Of a stretch of DNA of 64,000 bases, positions 9,790-19,378 are shown piece after piece; within the stretch, counting starts at the first letter, position 1; each line of letters begins with the position of its first letter. The stretch comes from Curvibacter soli (GTDB lineage: Bacteria > Pseudomonadota > Gammaproteobacteria > Burkholderiales > Burkholderiaceae_C), in contig NZ_JARGEN010000026.1 in the NCBI RefSeq assembly GCF_029211125.1, positions 1 through 64,000 of the forward strand, written 5' to 3'. The notes under the pieces are model-generated. The model ran no database searches, was not told the origin of the DNA, and worked only from the letters and a program-made list of their open reading frames with translations. The position numbers were made by a program, and so were the translations under genes.

Positions 9790-9841
9790 AGCTGCTAGCG
9801 CTTTGTTTATCTGCGGTGGAGGCCGATTTGGCTCATTAAAA
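9775..9841 (-). repeat. Repeat family D, copy 1, spanning the hisH start codon
   Basis: Read on the plus strand the copy starts GCTAT-N7-ATAGC, a small palindrome, followed by TGCTAGCGCTT and, further on, GGTGGAGGCCGATTT. The same order of blocks occurs at 27085-27144, 35092-35153, 53302-53364 and, within coding sequence, at 62032-62092. The hisH start codon sits in the palindrome. Confidence 0.7.
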
Positions 9842-9843
9842 AA

Positions 9844-10476
9844 TCAGAGCGATCCCTTGGTCGAGGGGATGATGCCCACGGCCCGCGGATCGTGCTCCAG
9901 CGCGGCGCGCAGCGCGCGCGCGAAGGCCTTGAAGATGGTTTCGCACTGGTGGTGCGCGTTGGCGCCCTTGAGGTTGTCGATGTGCAGCGTGACGCCCGCG
10001 TGGTTGGCGAAGCCCTGGAAGAACTCGAACACGAGCTGGGTGTCGAGGCCGCCGATCATGCCGCTCGTGAAAGCCACGTCCATGTGCAGGCCCGGGCGGC
10101 CCGAGAAATCGACCACCACGCGCGACAGCGCCTCGTCGAGCGGCACGTAGGCGTGGCCGTAGCGGCGGATGCCGCGCTTGTCGCCCACGGCGCGGGCCAT
10201 GGCCTGGCCGAGCGTGATGCCCACGTCCTCCACCGAATGGTGGCCGTCGATGTGCAGGTCGCCCTCGCAGCGCACGTCCAGGTCGATCAGGCCGTGGCGG
10301 GCGATCTGGTCGAGCATGTGGTCGAAGAAGCCGATACCCGTGGCCAGCGCGGCGCGGCCCGTGCCGTCGAGGTTCAGGCGCACGGCGATGCGCGTCTCGG
10401 CGGTGTTGCGGGCCACCTCGGCCACGCGGTCGGCAGCGGCGGGCTCGGCGGATGGAGCGGGGGCGGTGGTGGTCAT
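9844..10476 (-). CDS. hisB: Imidazoleglycerol-phosphate dehydratase HisB
   Basis: HisB removes water from imidazole glycerol phosphate using two manganese ions. The 210-residue monofunctional protein has the metal-binding blocks [24 protein letters not shown] and [18 protein letters not shown], and the C-terminal STKGSL. The N-terminus is extended by about 15 Ala/Pro-rich residues. The start overlaps the hisC stop (ATGA). There is no phosphatase domain, unlike the E. coli fusion. Confidence 0.96.
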   Translation of the reverse strand: MTTTAPAPSAEPAAADRVAEVARNTAETRIAVRLNLDGTGRAALATGIGFFDHMLDQIARHGLIDLDVRCEGDLHIDGHHSVEDVGITLGQAMARAVGDKRGIRRYGHAYVPLDEALSRVVVDFSGRPGLHMDVAFTSGMIGGLDTQLVFEFFQGFANHAGVTLHIDNLKGANAHHQCETIFKAFARALRAALEHDPRAVGIIPSTKGSL

Positions 10477-11567
10477 AGCGAGGCTGCCAGGGCCGCGAGC
10501 ATCTGCGCGTTCTCGTCCGGCGTGCCGACGGTCAGGCGCAGGCAATTGGCCAGCAATGGGTGCATTGTAGAAACGTTCTTGACCAGCACGCCGCGCGCCC
10601 GCATGCCGGCAAAGGCTTTCGCGGCGTCGGGCACGCGCACCAGCACCATGTTTGCCTCGCTCGGCCAGACCTTGACCCGCGGCCACGCGCCGAGGGCCGC
10701 CAGCACGATGGCGCGCTGGCGGCAGATGTCGGCGGCCTGCGCCACAAACACCTCCTGGTAGCCGAGCGCGAATAGCGCGCACTCGCAATTCAGCACGCTG
10801 ACGTTGTACGGCGGGCGCAGCTTGTCCAGCTCGTTGACGAGCGTCTGCGGCCCCATGAGGTAGCCGATGCGCACGCCCGCGAGGCCGAACTTGCTCAGCG
10901 TGCGCATCAGCAGCACATGGCCGTGGCGCGCCGGGTCGCGGCGGATGGCGTCGATCCAACTGCGGCTGGCGAAGGGCTGGTATGCCTCGTCGAGCACCGC
11001 CAGGCCGCCCTGCCGGCCCACGGCGTCGATGATGCGCGCCATCGCCCCTTCGTCCCACAGGTTGGCCGTGGGGTTGTTGGGATAGGCCAGGTAGGTGATG
11101 GCGGGCCGGTGCGCCGCGATGGCGGCCAGCATGGCGGCCTCGTCGAGTTCGAAGTCGGGGGTCAGATCCACGCCGACGAACTTCAGGCCCTGCAACTGAG
11201 CGCTCACTGCGTACATCACGAAACCGGGCACGGGCGCGAGCACCGCCGCGCCGGGCACGTTGCAGGCCATCGCCAGCAGCGAGATCAGTTCGTCCGAGCC
11301 GTTGCCGAGCATCAGCCCCCAGCCGGCGGGCAAGTCGGCATGGGCGGCCAGCGCGCGCTTCAGATCGTTGACGCACTCGCCCGGGTAGCGGTTGAGCGCC
11401 AGCGCTCCCAGGCGCTCGCCCAGCGCGGCCCGCAGTTCGGGCGGCAGGCCATGGGGGTTCTCCATCGCGTCGAGCTTGACCATGCCCGCCGCGTCCTGCA
11501 CGGCGTAGGCATGCATGGCGCGCACGTCGGGGCGGATGCGGGACAGGGCGGCAGCGGTGCTCATCAT
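10473..11567 (-). CDS. hisC: Histidinol-phosphate aminotransferase HisC
   Basis: HisC transaminates imidazole acetol phosphate. The 364-residue PLP enzyme shows [10 protein letters not shown] (substrate and cofactor binding), VLDEAYQPF, and the PLP lysine in [16 protein letters not shown]. Two ATGs in a row occur at the start; the first (11567) overlaps the hisD stop as ATGA and is preferred for coupling. It belongs to the hisC2-like branch common in betaproteobacteria. Confidence 0.95.
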   Translation of the reverse strand: MMSTAAALSRIRPDVRAMHAYAVQDAAGMVKLDAMENPHGLPPELRAALGERLGALALNRYPGECVNDLKRALAAHADLPAGWGLMLGNGSDELISLLAMACNVPGAAVLAPVPGFVMYAVSAQLQGLKFVGVDLTPDFELDEAAMLAAIAAHRPAITYLAYPNNPTANLWDEGAMARIIDAVGRQGGLAVLDEAYQPFASRSWIDAIRRDPARHGHVLLMRTLSKFGLAGVRIGYLMGPQTLVNELDKLRPPYNVSVLNCECALFALGYQEVFVAQAADICRQRAIVLAALGAWPRVKVWPSEANMVLVRVPDAAKAFAGMRARGVLVKNVSTMHPLLANCLRLTVGTPDENAQMLAALAASL

Positions 11568-12883
11568 GGCTTCAGTCTCATTTCCGCAGCCCTTGCATGC
11601 GCCTGCAACCCCTCGCCATGGGCCAGCGTGGCGGCAATCGGCCCGAGCACCTGCGCGCCCGCCTCGCTCACCTCGATGAGGCTGCTGCGCTTCTGGAAAT
11701 CGTAGACGCCCAGCGGGCTGGAGAAGCGCGCCGTGCCGCTGGTGGGGAGCACGTGGTTCGGCCCGGCGCAGTAGTCGCCCAGGCTCTCGCTGGTGTAAGC
11801 GCCGAGAAAGATGGCGCCGGCGTGCCTGAGCAGCGGCTCCCATCGGTGGGGTTCGCGGCTGGAGATTTCCAGGTGCTCGGGCGCGATGCGGTTGCTGATG
11901 GCGCAGGCTTCTTCCATGCTGCGCGTGTGGATCAATGCGCCGCGCCCGGTCAGGCTTTTGGCGATGATCTCGGCACGCGGCATGGCGGGCAGCAGGCGGT
12001 CGATCTCGCGCTGCACGGCGTCGATGTAGGCCGCGTCGGGGCAGAGCAGGATGCTTTGCGCCAGCTCGTCATGCTCGGCCTGGCTGAACAGGTCCATCGC
12101 CACCCACTCGGGCGGGGTGCTGGCGTCGGCCAGCACGAGGATTTCGCTGGGGCCGGCGATCATGTCGATGCCCACGGTGCCGAACACGCGCTTCTTGGCG
12201 CTGGCCACGTAGGCATTGCCGGGGCCTGTGATCTTGTCCACCTTGGGCACCGTGGCGGTGCCATAGGCCAGCGCGGCGATGGCCTGCGCGCCGCCGATGG
12301 CAAAGGCACGGGTGACGCCTGCCACATGGGCGGCGGCCAGCACCAGCGGGTTCTTCTCGCCCTTCGGGGTGGGCACCACCATGACGATCTCGCCCACGCC
12401 GGCCACGTTGGCGGGAATGGCGTTCATCAGCACCGACGACGGATACGCCGCCTTGCCGCCGGGCACGTAGATGCCCACGCGGTCCAGCGGCGTGACCTTC
12501 TGGCCCAGAAGCGTGCCGTCCTCGTCGCGGTAGCTCCAGCTTTCGCCGCAGGCCTGCTTCTGCGCCTCGTGGTAGGCGCGCACGCGGCGGGCGGCGGCCT
12601 GCAGCGCGTCGCGCTGCGCGGCGGGCAGGCCGTCGAAGGCCGCCTTCAGTTCGGCCTGCGTGAGCTCGAGCTCGGCCAGCGCAGCGGCCTGCAGGCCGTC
12701 GAAGCGCTGGGTGTATTCCAGCACCGCCGCGTCACCGCGCCGCCGCACGTCGGCCAGGATGTCGGCCACGCGCTGCTCGATGGCCGCGTCGGTATCGGCT
12801 GACCAGTGCAGGCGTGCCGCGAAATCCGACTCAAAAGTGGCATCAGCGCAGGAAATACGGGCGGGGATAGCTATCAATGTCAT
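11564..12883 (-). CDS. hisD: Histidinol dehydrogenase HisD
   Basis: HisD carries out the last two oxidations to histidine with zinc and NAD. The 439-residue protein has [22 protein letters not shown], the [14 protein letters not shown] block, [10 protein letters not shown], the SQAEHDE zinc-ligand segment and the C-terminal [12 protein letters not shown]. The start ATG (12883) lies in a partial family D palindrome, giving the N-terminus M-T-L-I-A, very like M-E-T-I-A of hisH. The gene starts 5 bases after the hisG stop. Confidence 0.96.
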   Translation of the reverse strand: MTLIAIPARISCADATFESDFAARLHWSADTDAAIEQRVADILADVRRRGDAAVLEYTQRFDGLQAAALAELELTQAELKAAFDGLPAAQRDALQAAARRVRAYHEAQKQACGESWSYRDEDGTLLGQKVTPLDRVGIYVPGGKAAYPSSVLMNAIPANVAGVGEIVMVVPTPKGEKNPLVLAAAHVAGVTRAFAIGGAQAIAALAYGTATVPKVDKITGPGNAYVASAKKRVFGTVGIDMIAGPSEILVLADASTPPEWVAMDLFSQAEHDELAQSILLCPDAAYIDAVQREIDRLLPAMPRAEIIAKSLTGRGALIHTRSMEEACAISNRIAPEHLEISSREPHRWEPLLRHAGAIFLGAYTSESLGDYCAGPNHVLPTSGTARFSSPLGVYDFQKRSSLIEVSEAGAQVLGPIAATLAHGEGLQAHARAAEMRLKP

Positions 12884-12890
12884 AGCATTC
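12866..12890 (-). repeat. Partial family D palindrome at the hisD start codon
   Basis: The plus strand reads GATAGCTATCAATGTCATAGC. It contains the GCTAT-N7-ATAGC palindrome with which copies D1-D4 begin, but the following GCGCT and GGAGGCC blocks are not clear. The hisD ATG falls at the same place in the palindrome as the hisH ATG does in D1. The match is short and could be chance. Confidence 0.45.
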
Positions 12891-13560
12891 ACTCGGGAGC
12901 GACAGCGCCCGCGAAGGCGTCGATGATGTGGCGTATGGGCGCCTGCTTGAGTTTGAGCGCGGCCTGGTTGACCACCAGCCGGGCGCTGATGTCCATGATG
13001 CGCTCCACCTCCACGAGGTGGTTGGCCTTGAGGGTGTTGCCGGTGGAGACCAAATCGACGATGGCGTCGGCCAGGCCGATGAGCGGCGCCAGCTCCATGC
13101 TGCCGTAGAGCTTGATGAGGTCCACGTGCACACCCTTGGCGGCGAAGAATTCGCGCGCGATGCCCAGGTACTTGGTGGCGACCTTCAGGCGCGAGCCCTG
13201 GCGCACGGCGTGGGCGTAGTCGAAGTCGGCGCGCACGGCCACGCTCATGCGGCATTGGGCGATGCGCAGGTCCAGCGGCTGGTACAGGCCGGTGGCGCTG
13301 GCGCCACTTCCCGAGGATGCGCCGTGCTCGATCAGCGTGTCCTTGCCGGTCACGCCCAGATCGGCCCCGCCGTACTGCACGTAGGTGGGCACGTCGGTGG
13401 CGCGCACCAGCACCACCCGCACCTCGGGCCGGTTGGTGGGCAAGATGAGCTTGCGGGATTTTTCGGGGTCTTCGAGCACCTCGATGCCGGCGGTGGCCAG
13501 CAGCGGCAGGGTCTCGTCGAAGATGCGGCCCTTGGAGAGCGCCAGCGTGATCATGGTCAT
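12889..13560 (-). CDS. hisG: ATP phosphoribosyltransferase catalytic subunit HisG (short form)
   Basis: HisG joins ATP and PRPP in the first step of histidine synthesis. At 223 residues this is the short form, which lacks the C-terminal ACT-like domain and depends on HisZ as regulatory subunit; hisZ is not in the window. Seen are [30 protein letters not shown] and the PRPP loop [12 protein letters not shown]. The ATG at 13560 has AGGA five bases before it. The gene opens the his series, downstream of murA. Confidence 0.95.
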   Translation of the reverse strand: MTMITLALSKGRIFDETLPLLATAGIEVLEDPEKSRKLILPTNRPEVRVVLVRATDVPTYVQYGGADLGVTGKDTLIEHGASSGSGASATGLYQPLDLRIAQCRMSVAVRADFDYAHAVRQGSRLKVATKYLGIAREFFAAKGVHVDLIKLYGSMELAPLIGLADAIVDLVSTGNTLKANHLVEVERIMDISARLVVNQAALKLKQAPIRHIIDAFAGAVAPE

Positions 13561-13578
13561 AAGTATCCTGAATTGAGC

Positions 13579-13651
13579 GCCGCCGGGCCGCCCCAAGGCG
13601 CGCAGGCCCCTTCGGGAGGCGGCGAACCACACGCAGTGGGGAGCGTGGGGG
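13579..13651 (-). repeat. Repeat family C, copy 2 (murA-hisG spacer)
   Basis: On the minus strand this spacer begins CCCCCACGCTCCCCACTGCG and ends CGCCTTGGGGCGGCCCGGCG. It fills nearly all of the gap between murA and hisG. It is GC-rich, can fold on itself, and has no T-run, so it is not a classical terminator. Confidence 0.65.
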
Positions 13652-14914
13652 TCATATCCGCTCGATGTCGGCGCCCAGGCCGCGCAGCTTGGCTTCCATG
13701 CGGTCGTAGCCGCGGTCGAGGTGGTAGATGCGGTCCACCAGTGTCTCGCCGTCGGCCACCAAGCCGGCGATCACCAGGCTGGCGGAGGCGCGCAGGTCGG
13801 TGGCCATGACGGTGGCGCCGGAGAGGCGCTCCACGCCTTCGACCACCGCGACCTTGCCGTCGGCGGCGATGCGCGCGCCCAGGCGCACGAGTTCGTTGAC
13901 GTGCATGAAGCGGTTCTCGAAGATGGTTTCGGCGACCTTGGACGTGCCTTCGGACACCACGTTGAGCGCCATGAACTGCGCCTGCATGTCGGTCGGGAAG
14001 CCGGGGTACTCGGTGGTGCGAAACGACTGCGCCTTGAGCCGCCCGCTGGCGCGGATGCGCACGCCGCCGGGAACGGTCTCGACCACGGCGCCGGCCTCGC
14101 GCAGCTTGTCGATCACCGCGTCCAGATGCTCGGCGCGGGCGTGGCGCAGCAGCACGTCGCCGCCCGCTGCGGCCACGGCGCAGAGGAAGGTGCCGGCCTC
14201 GATTCGGTCGGGCACCACGGCATGCGCGCAACCGCGCAGGCGGTCCACGCCCTCGATGCGGATGCGGCTGGTGCCGTGGCCTTCGATGCGCGCGCCCATG
14301 GCGATCAGCATTTCGGCCAGGTCGGGGATCTCGGGCTCCTGCGCGGCGTTTTCCAGCACCGTCTCGCCCTCGGCCAGCGTGGCGGCCATCAGCAGGTTCT
14401 CTGTGCCGGTGACGGTGACCATGTCGGTGGCGATGCGCGCGCCGCGCAGCCGGCGCCAGCCTGCGGGCAGCTTGGCGATCATGTAGCCGTGCGCGACCAC
14501 GATCTCCGCGCCCATGGCCTGCAGGCCCTTGATGTGCTGGTCCACGGGCCGCGAGCCAATGGCACAGCCGCCGGGCAGCGAGACCGTGGCCTCGCCGAAG
14601 CGCGCCAGCAGCGGGCCCAGCGCCAGCACCGAGGCGCGCATGGTCTTCACCAGCTCGTAGGGCGCCTCGGGCGAGCTGAGCGCGCTGGCGTCGATGCGCA
14701 CCGCGCCGTCGTCGCCGCGTTCGGCGGCCACGCCCATGTTGCGGATCAGCTTGAGCATGGTGGTCACGTCCTGCAGACGCGGCACGTTGGCGAGCGTGAC
14801 CGGGTCCGCCGTGAGCAGCGCGGCGCAGAGTTCGGGCAGGGCGGCGTTCTTGGCGCCGGAGATGGCGACTTCGCCATGCAGCGTGCGCCCGCCGCGGATG
14901 AGCAGTTTGTCCAT
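13652..14914 (-). CDS. murA: UDP-N-acetylglucosamine 1-carboxyvinyltransferase MurA
   Basis: MurA transfers enolpyruvate from PEP to UDP-GlcNAc, the first committed step of peptidoglycan synthesis, in the cytoplasm. The 420-residue protein starts [27 protein letters not shown] with the conserved Lys-Asn pair at 22-23, and has the catalytic Cys117 in [18 protein letters not shown], the fosfomycin target. The conserved [17 protein letters not shown] block near the C-terminus is intact. It sits between ibaG and hisG. Confidence 0.97.
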   Translation of the reverse strand: MDKLLIRGGRTLHGEVAISGAKNAALPELCAALLTADPVTLANVPRLQDVTTMLKLIRNMGVAAERGDDGAVRIDASALSSPEAPYELVKTMRASVLALGPLLARFGEATVSLPGGCAIGSRPVDQHIKGLQAMGAEIVVAHGYMIAKLPAGWRRLRGARIATDMVTVTGTENLLMAATLAEGETVLENAAQEPEIPDLAEMLIAMGARIEGHGTSRIRIEGVDRLRGCAHAVVPDRIEAGTFLCAVAAAGGDVLLRHARAEHLDAVIDKLREAGAVVETVPGGVRIRASGRLKAQSFRTTEYPGFPTDMQAQFMALNVVSEGTSKVAETIFENRFMHVNELVRLGARIAADGKVAVVEGVERLSGATVMATDLRASASLVIAGLVADGETLVDRIYHLDRGYDRMEAKLRGLGADIERI

Positions 14915-14968
14915 GGAGAAATCCCGTATCCGGCAGCGCCGCGGTGCGACGGGCCGTCGTCTGTTTGT

Positions 14969-15220
14969 CTATTGGCCGTTCGCGCCCAGCGCCGCCCATT
15001 CGTCCGGCGTGTAGGTCTTCATCGACAAGGCGTGCACCTCGTCGGTATGTATTTTCTCACCCAGCGCGGCGTAGACCCGCTGGTGGCGCTCGATGATCCG
15101 CCGGCCCTCGAATTCCGCCGAGACGATGGTGGCGTACCAGTGCCGACCGTCGCCTTCGAGCGCGATGCGCTCGCACGGCAGACCTGCGGCGATGATGGCT
15201 TGCAATTGGTCGGCAGTCAT
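14969..15220 (-). CDS. BolA/IbaG family protein
   Basis: The 83-residue protein has the BolA fold pattern: EGDGRHWYATIVSAEFEGRRIIERHQRVYAALGE, with the helix-turn-like RHQRVYAAL segment, and HALSMKTYTPDEW at the end. BolA-type proteins bind [2Fe-2S] clusters with monothiol glutaredoxins. Position next to murA and the mla genes matches IbaG (YrbA) in E. coli, where ibaG also lies beside murA and mla. No cysteine beyond Cys16 is present; histidines are the likely cluster ligands. Confidence 0.88.
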   Translation of the reverse strand: MTADQLQAIIAAGLPCERIALEGDGRHWYATIVSAEFEGRRIIERHQRVYAALGEKIHTDEVHALSMKTYTPDEWAALGANGQ

Positions 15221-15239
15221 GGTGGAGTCCCCTGAGAAG

Positions 15240-16004
15240 TCAGTTGCGTATTTTGTAGCCGGTGCGCAGCAGTTGCAGCGCCACGGCGCTCACCGCCACG
15301 CAGGCCGTGCCGACGATGGACAGGCTGAGCCAGGGCGAGACGTCGCTCACGCCGAAGAAGCCGTAGCGGAAGCCGTCGATCATGTAGAAGAACGGGTTGA
15401 GGTGGCTGACCTTCTGCCAGAAGGGCGGCAGCGAGCCGATGGAATAGAACACGCCCGAGAGAAACGTCATGGGCATGATGAGGAAGTTCTGGAACGCGGC
15501 CATCTGGTCGAACTTCTCGGCCCAGAGCCCGGCGATCAGGCCCAGCGTGCCGAGCAGCGTCGCGCCCAGCAGGGCGAATGCCGCGATCCACAGCGGCGCC
15601 GCGAACGACGGATGGGCAAAGGCCAGCGTGACCACGAACACCCCCAGCCCCACGACCAGCCCGCGCACGACGGAGGAGCCCACGTAGGCCAGGAACCAGC
15701 CCGCCGGCGGCACGGGCGTGAGCAGCACGAACACCAGGCTGCCCATGATCTTGCTCTGGATCAGCGAGGACGAGCTGTTGGCGAAGGCGTTCTGCAGCAC
15801 GCTCATCATCACGAGCCCCGGCACGAGGAAGGCCGTGTAGCCGATGTGGCCATAGACCTGCACATGGTCTTCGAGCACGTGGCCAAAGATCAGCAGGTAG
15901 AGCACGGCGGTCAGCACCGGCGCGGCCACGGTCTGGAAGCTCACCTTCCAGAACCGCAGCACCTCCTTGTGGAAAAGCGTCCGCCAGCCGGTCATGGTCG
16001 TCAT
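15240..16004 (-). CDS. ABC-2 type transporter permease
   Basis: The 254-residue protein has six membrane segments and the ABC-2 signature near 170-200 (FQNFLIMPMTFLSGVFYSIGSLPPFW), followed by HLNPFFYMIDGFRYGFFG. It resembles the YadH type permease paired with YadG. Its ATG overlaps the stop of the ATPase gene (ATGA), so the pair forms one exporter; substrate unknown. Being between the mla genes and murA suggests an envelope lipid or glycan, which is inference from position. Confidence 0.88.
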   Translation of the reverse strand: MTTMTGWRTLFHKEVLRFWKVSFQTVAAPVLTAVLYLLIFGHVLEDHVQVYGHIGYTAFLVPGLVMMSVLQNAFANSSSSLIQSKIMGSLVFVLLTPVPPAGWFLAYVGSSVVRGLVVGLGVFVVTLAFAHPSFAAPLWIAAFALLGATLLGTLGLIAGLWAEKFDQMAAFQNFLIMPMTFLSGVFYSIGSLPPFWQKVSHLNPFFYMIDGFRYGFFGVSDVSPWLSLSIVGTACVAVSAVALQLLRTGYKIRN

Positions 16005-16933
16005 ACCGCGATGTTCTCGGGCGCCAGCGGCGCGGGCGCGGCCATGAGGTGGAGAAACACGTCCTCCAGGTCGGCGCGGCGGATTTCCACGTCCTGCGCC
16101 TGCAGCCCCGCCGCACGCAGGGCGGCCAGGCTGGATTCGATGTCGTGCGCGTCGCGCACCGGCAACTGCACCATGTTGCCCGTTACGCGCGCCCGCGCCG
16201 CCAGCGCGGGCGGCAGCACGCCGTCCAGCCGCAGGTGCAGCACGCTGCCCGACCCCTTGCGCAACAGCTCGCTGGTGCGGTCCAGCGCGACGATGCGTCC
16301 GCTCTTGAGCATCGCGATGCGCCGGCACAGCGCCTCGGCCTCCTCGAGGTAGTGAGTGGTGAGCAGCACCGTGTGCCCCTGGCGGTTGAGCCGCGCGACG
16401 AACTGCCAGAGGGACTGGCGCAGTTCCACGTCCACGCCGGCGGTGGGCTCGTCGAGCACGATGATGGGCGGCTTGTGCACCAGCGCCTGCGCCACCAGCA
16501 CGCGGCGCTTCATGCCGCCCGACAGTTGCCGCATGTTGGCATTGGCCTTGTCGGCCAGGCCGAGGTTTTCCAGCAGTTCGTCGATCCAGGCGTCGTTGTT
16601 CTTCACGCCGAAATAGCCGGACTGGATGCGCAGCGTCTCGCGCACGTTGAAGAACGGGTCGAACACCAGTTCCTGCGGCACGATGCCGAGCTGCCGCCGG
16701 GCCTGGGCGGGGTCGATGCGCACGTCGTGGCCGCGCGCCAGCACGCGGCCCTGCGTGGCGCGCGTGAGGCCGGCCAGGATGCTGATCAGGGTGGTCTTGC
16801 CCGCGCCGTTGGGGCCGAGGAGGCCGAAGAACTCGCCCTCCTCGATGTCCAGACTCACGCCGTCGAGCGCCTGGAAGGGTCCTTTGGGCGTGTTGTAGGT
16901 CTTGGTGACGGACTGGAAGGAGACGGCAGGCAT
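16001..16933 (-). CDS. ABC-2 transporter ATP-binding protein
   Basis: The 310-residue ATPase has Walker A GPNGAGKTT (about 42-50), the Q-loop at VPQE, the signature LSGGMKRR, Walker B IIVLDEPTAGVD and the H-loop TTHYLEEAE. The C-terminal 70 residues are the usual accessory region of the YadG branch. The ATG at 16933 is chosen as the first one giving a normal N-terminus; an upstream ATG at 16969 adds 12 residues. It works with the adjacent permease. Confidence 0.92.
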   Translation of the reverse strand: MPAVSFQSVTKTYNTPKGPFQALDGVSLDIEEGEFFGLLGPNGAGKTTLISILAGLTRATQGRVLARGHDVRIDPAQARRQLGIVPQELVFDPFFNVRETLRIQSGYFGVKNNDAWIDELLENLGLADKANANMRQLSGGMKRRVLVAQALVHKPPIIVLDEPTAGVDVELRQSLWQFVARLNRQGHTVLLTTHYLEEAEALCRRIAMLKSGRIVALDRTSELLRKGSGSVLHLRLDGVLPPALAARARVTGNMVQLPVRDAHDIESSLAALRAAGLQAQDVEIRRADLEDVFLHLMAAPAPLAPENIAV

Positions 16934-17024
16934 GAGAGCCTGCGATTCTAAAGCCCGCGGTGCGGGCACGCTGACTCCGACTCCGCCAGCAGCCGCATGG
17001 GCTGCACGGCTTCAGCCATTGCTT

Positions 17025-17336
17025 TCAGGCCGACGCCAGCAACGCGCCCACGCCATAGAGCTTGGCCAGGTTGCCCAGGTCAGGCGGCAAGCCTTTGACG
17101 GAAAAGCGGTGCCCCTGCGCCAGCGCCTCGCGCCGGCATTCGAGCAGCACCGCGAGCGCGGAGGAATCGAACGCAACCAGCGCCGTGGCATCAGCCACCA
17201 CGGCCATGGCAGGGCCGCGGTGGGCGCGCAGGCCCTGCAGCAGCATGTCGAGGCTGGCGCGGGCCTGGGCATGGGTCAGCGCGGCGGGCAGCACCAGCGT
17301 CAGCGGTTCGGCAGGCGCCGTGGCATCGGCGACCAT
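17025..17336 (-). CDS. mlaB: STAS-domain protein MlaB
   Basis: The 103-residue protein shows a STAS fold pattern with VVADATALVAFDSSALAVLLECRREALAQG, where the DSSAL block holds the conserved serine-pair. MlaB binds the MlaF ATPase and is needed for the MlaFEDB phospholipid transporter. Its start codon shares one base with the mlaC stop (TGATG). The product is short and cytoplasmic. Identification rests on fold and position. Confidence 0.85.
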   Translation of the reverse strand: MVADATAPAEPLTLVLPAALTHAQARASLDMLLQGLRAHRGPAMAVVADATALVAFDSSALAVLLECRREALAQGHRFSVKGLPPDLGNLAKLYGVGALLASA

Positions 17337-17983
17337 CAGGTCTTCTGCCCGGCGGCATTGCCCTTGTTGCGCGCTTCGAGCGTGGCGATCAGGCCATCGA
17401 TGCCCTTGGCATTGATCTCCTGCGCGAACTGGCTGCGGTAGGTATCGACGAGCCAGACGCCGAGCACGTTGAGGTTGTAGATCTTCCAGCCCGCGCCGTC
17501 GCCGGGCGTTTTCTCCAGGCGGTAGTCGAGTTGCACCGGGTCGCCGCTGCCGGTGACCTGCGTGCGCACCACCACGTCCTTGTCGTCGGGCGCGGCGCGC
17601 AGGGGCCGCATGGCGATGGTCTGGTCCGACACCTGGGCCAGCGCGCCCGCATAGGTGCGCACGAGCAGGGTCTTGAACTCGGCCTGCAGGCGCTGCTGCT
17701 GCTCGGGCGTGGCCTGGCGCCAAGCCGGGCCGACAGCCGCCGAGGTCATGCGGCGGAAATTCACGTTGGGCATGATCTTGCTGTCGACCAGCGCCATGAT
17801 CTTCGTGATGTCGCCCGTGCGGTAGGACTTGTCGGACTTGATCGTGTCGAGCACATCCACCGACAGCCGCTTGATGAGCGCATCGGGCGCTTCATCGGCG
17901 GCATGCGCCATGAGGGGTGCCGCCAGCGCCCACGCAAACCCCAGCACCAGGGTCATGCGCCCCAGTCCACGTCGATTCATCAT
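17336..17983 (-). CDS. mlaC: Periplasmic phospholipid-binding protein MlaC
   Basis: MlaC shuttles phospholipid between the outer-membrane MlaA complex and inner-membrane MlaFEDB. The 215-residue product has a Sec signal peptide (about 1-28, ending AHA-AD), then the Tol-Tol-Ttg2 pattern including IMPNVNFRRMTSAAVGPAWRQATPEQQQRL and the WKIYNLNVLGVWLVDTYRSQF block. AAAGGAG lies eight bases before the ATG at 17983. The neighbouring mla genes confirm the role. Confidence 0.93.
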   Translation of the reverse strand: MMNRRGLGRMTLVLGFAWALAAPLMAHAADEAPDALIKRLSVDVLDTIKSDKSYRTGDITKIMALVDSKIMPNVNFRRMTSAAVGPAWRQATPEQQQRLQAEFKTLLVRTYAGALAQVSDQTIAMRPLRAAPDDKDVVVRTQVTGSGDPVQLDYRLEKTPGDGAGWKIYNLNVLGVWLVDTYRSQFAQEINAKGIDGLIATLEARNKGNAAGQKT

Positions 17984-18088
17984 CAGCACAACTCCTTTCG
18001 TTTGCCGCTTCCGCATTGGAAACAGAGATGAAACCCCGATTCCATGCCGGGGATGCAACCGTCTGCAACGCGCGCCCGCGGGGCGGGC

Positions 18089-18874
18089 TTATTTCGCATC
18101 TTCTTCGGGCACTTCGCCATCGCCGCCGCTCGCGGACTTCGGGCCGCCCTTGCGCAGTTGCAGGTAGACGTCGCGCGTGAAGCTGTAGCGGTCCAGCGCG
18201 GCATCATCTAGCACATCGCCGGCACGCAGCAGGTTGGCGCGCGTGTCTACGCCGCGCAGCACGAATATCGAATTGCGCACGGGAATGTCGTGTACTTGGG
18301 ACAGCAGATCGCCCTGGGCATCCACCGGCAACGCCGCCGTGTCGCGCACCGTCGAAGGCCCGAGAATCGGCAGCACGAGGTAGGGCCCCGAAGGAACGCC
18401 CCACCGCGCCAGCGTCTGGCCGAAGTCCTGCTTGTGGCGGTCGATATCCATCTCGCTGGCGATGTCGAGCAGACCGCCCAGCCCGAAGAGCGTGTTGACG
18501 TTGAAGCGGATGAAGCTTTCGCTCGCCGCCTGCGGCTTGAGCTGCAGCACGTTGTTCACGAACGACCACGCGTCGCCCAAATTGGCGAAGAAGTTGCGCA
18601 CGCCCGTGCGGGCCATGTCCGGCGTGGCGTCTCGGTAGGCGATTGCCACCGGCTTCAGAACGGCGCGGTCCACGGCATCGTTGAAGCCGTACATCTGGCG
18701 GTTGAATGGCTCGAACGGATCCGACGGGTTGGCCTGCGGACCCGTCGCGCAACCGCCGAGCAGCAGCGCGCACATTGCAGCGGCCAGCCACCACAGGCTG
18801 CGCAGGACGGGGAATGCGCGATGGCGAGCCATGCCCGCGCCATGGAGATCATCGTAGTAGGTTCGTGTTTTCAT
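18089..18874 (-). CDS. mlaA: Outer-membrane lipoprotein MlaA (VacJ)
   Basis: MlaA removes misplaced phospholipid from the outer leaflet. The 261-residue protein has a lipobox LLGGC with Cys42, then NPSDPFEPFNRQMYGFNDAVDR, the family hallmark, and the LGRWG-like TLARWGVPSGPYLVLPILGPSTVRD block. Its ATG overlaps the mlaD stop (ATGA), which supports 18874 over the internal ATG at 18832. In E. coli mlaA is unlinked; here it is inside the mla operon, as is common in betaproteobacteria. Confidence 0.94.
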   Translation of the reverse strand: MKTRTYYDDLHGAGMARHRAFPVLRSLWWLAAAMCALLLGGCATGPQANPSDPFEPFNRQMYGFNDAVDRAVLKPVAIAYRDATPDMARTGVRNFFANLGDAWSFVNNVLQLKPQAASESFIRFNVNTLFGLGGLLDIASEMDIDRHKQDFGQTLARWGVPSGPYLVLPILGPSTVRDTAALPVDAQGDLLSQVHDIPVRNSIFVLRGVDTRANLLRAGDVLDDAALDRYSFTRDVYLQLRKGGPKSASGGDGEVPEEDAK

Positions 18875-19362
18875 TTTTTGCTGCTCCCGCCTCCCGTATC
18901 GCTGCCGCCGTCTGCGGCCTTGCTGTAGAGAAACTGGCCAATCAGGTTTTCCAGCACCACGGCGGACTGCGTGGAGGTGAGGGTGTCGCCGGCCGCCAGG
19001 TTCTTGTCGTCGGCGCCCGCCTCGATGCCGATGTACTGCTCCCCGAGCAGGCCGCTGGTCAGAATCTTCAGCGAGCTGTCCTTCGGGAAAGCATAGCGGT
19101 TATCGAGCGCCAGCGTCACGCGCGCCTGGAATGACTTGTCATCGAACGCGATGGACTCCACGCGCCCCACCACCACGCCGGCGCTCTTCACCGCGGCCTG
19201 GGGCTTCAGGCCGCCGATGTTGTCGAACTTGGCACTGACGCGGTAGCGCGCCTGGAACGAGAGGGTCAGCAAGTTGGCCGACTGCAGCGCCAGGAACAGC
19301 ACAGCAGCCGCGCCGAGCATGACGAAAAGACCCACCCAAATATCGTTTCTGGAGCGTTGCAT
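18871..19362 (-). CDS. mlaD: MCE-domain protein MlaD
   Basis: MlaD forms the hexameric periplasmic ring of the MlaFEDB phospholipid transporter. The 163-residue protein has one N-terminal membrane helix (IWVGLFVMLGAAAVLFLALQ), a single MCE domain (about 38-118, with VKSAGVVVGRVESI and LLGEQYIGIEAG), and a Gly/Ser-rich tail ending SSKK. It lies between mlaE and mlaA. Confidence 0.95.
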   Translation of the reverse strand: MQRSRNDIWVGLFVMLGAAAVLFLALQSANLLTLSFQARYRVSAKFDNIGGLKPQAAVKSAGVVVGRVESIAFDDKSFQARVTLALDNRYAFPKDSSLKILTSGLLGEQYIGIEAGADDKNLAAGDTLTSTQSAVVLENLIGQFLYSKAADGGSDTGGGSSKK

Positions 19363-19378
19363 TCCACTCTCCTTGCAA

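Noticed and set aside
11564-13630. One 688-codon frame joining hisG-region sequence to hisD
   Set aside because: The first part is an alternative frame of hisG. HisD proper starts at 12883 and has the normal length; no fusion.
13579-13651. GC-rich hairpin between murA and hisG as a terminator
   Set aside because: No T-run follows, and the sequence matches a dispersed repeat found elsewhere in the window.
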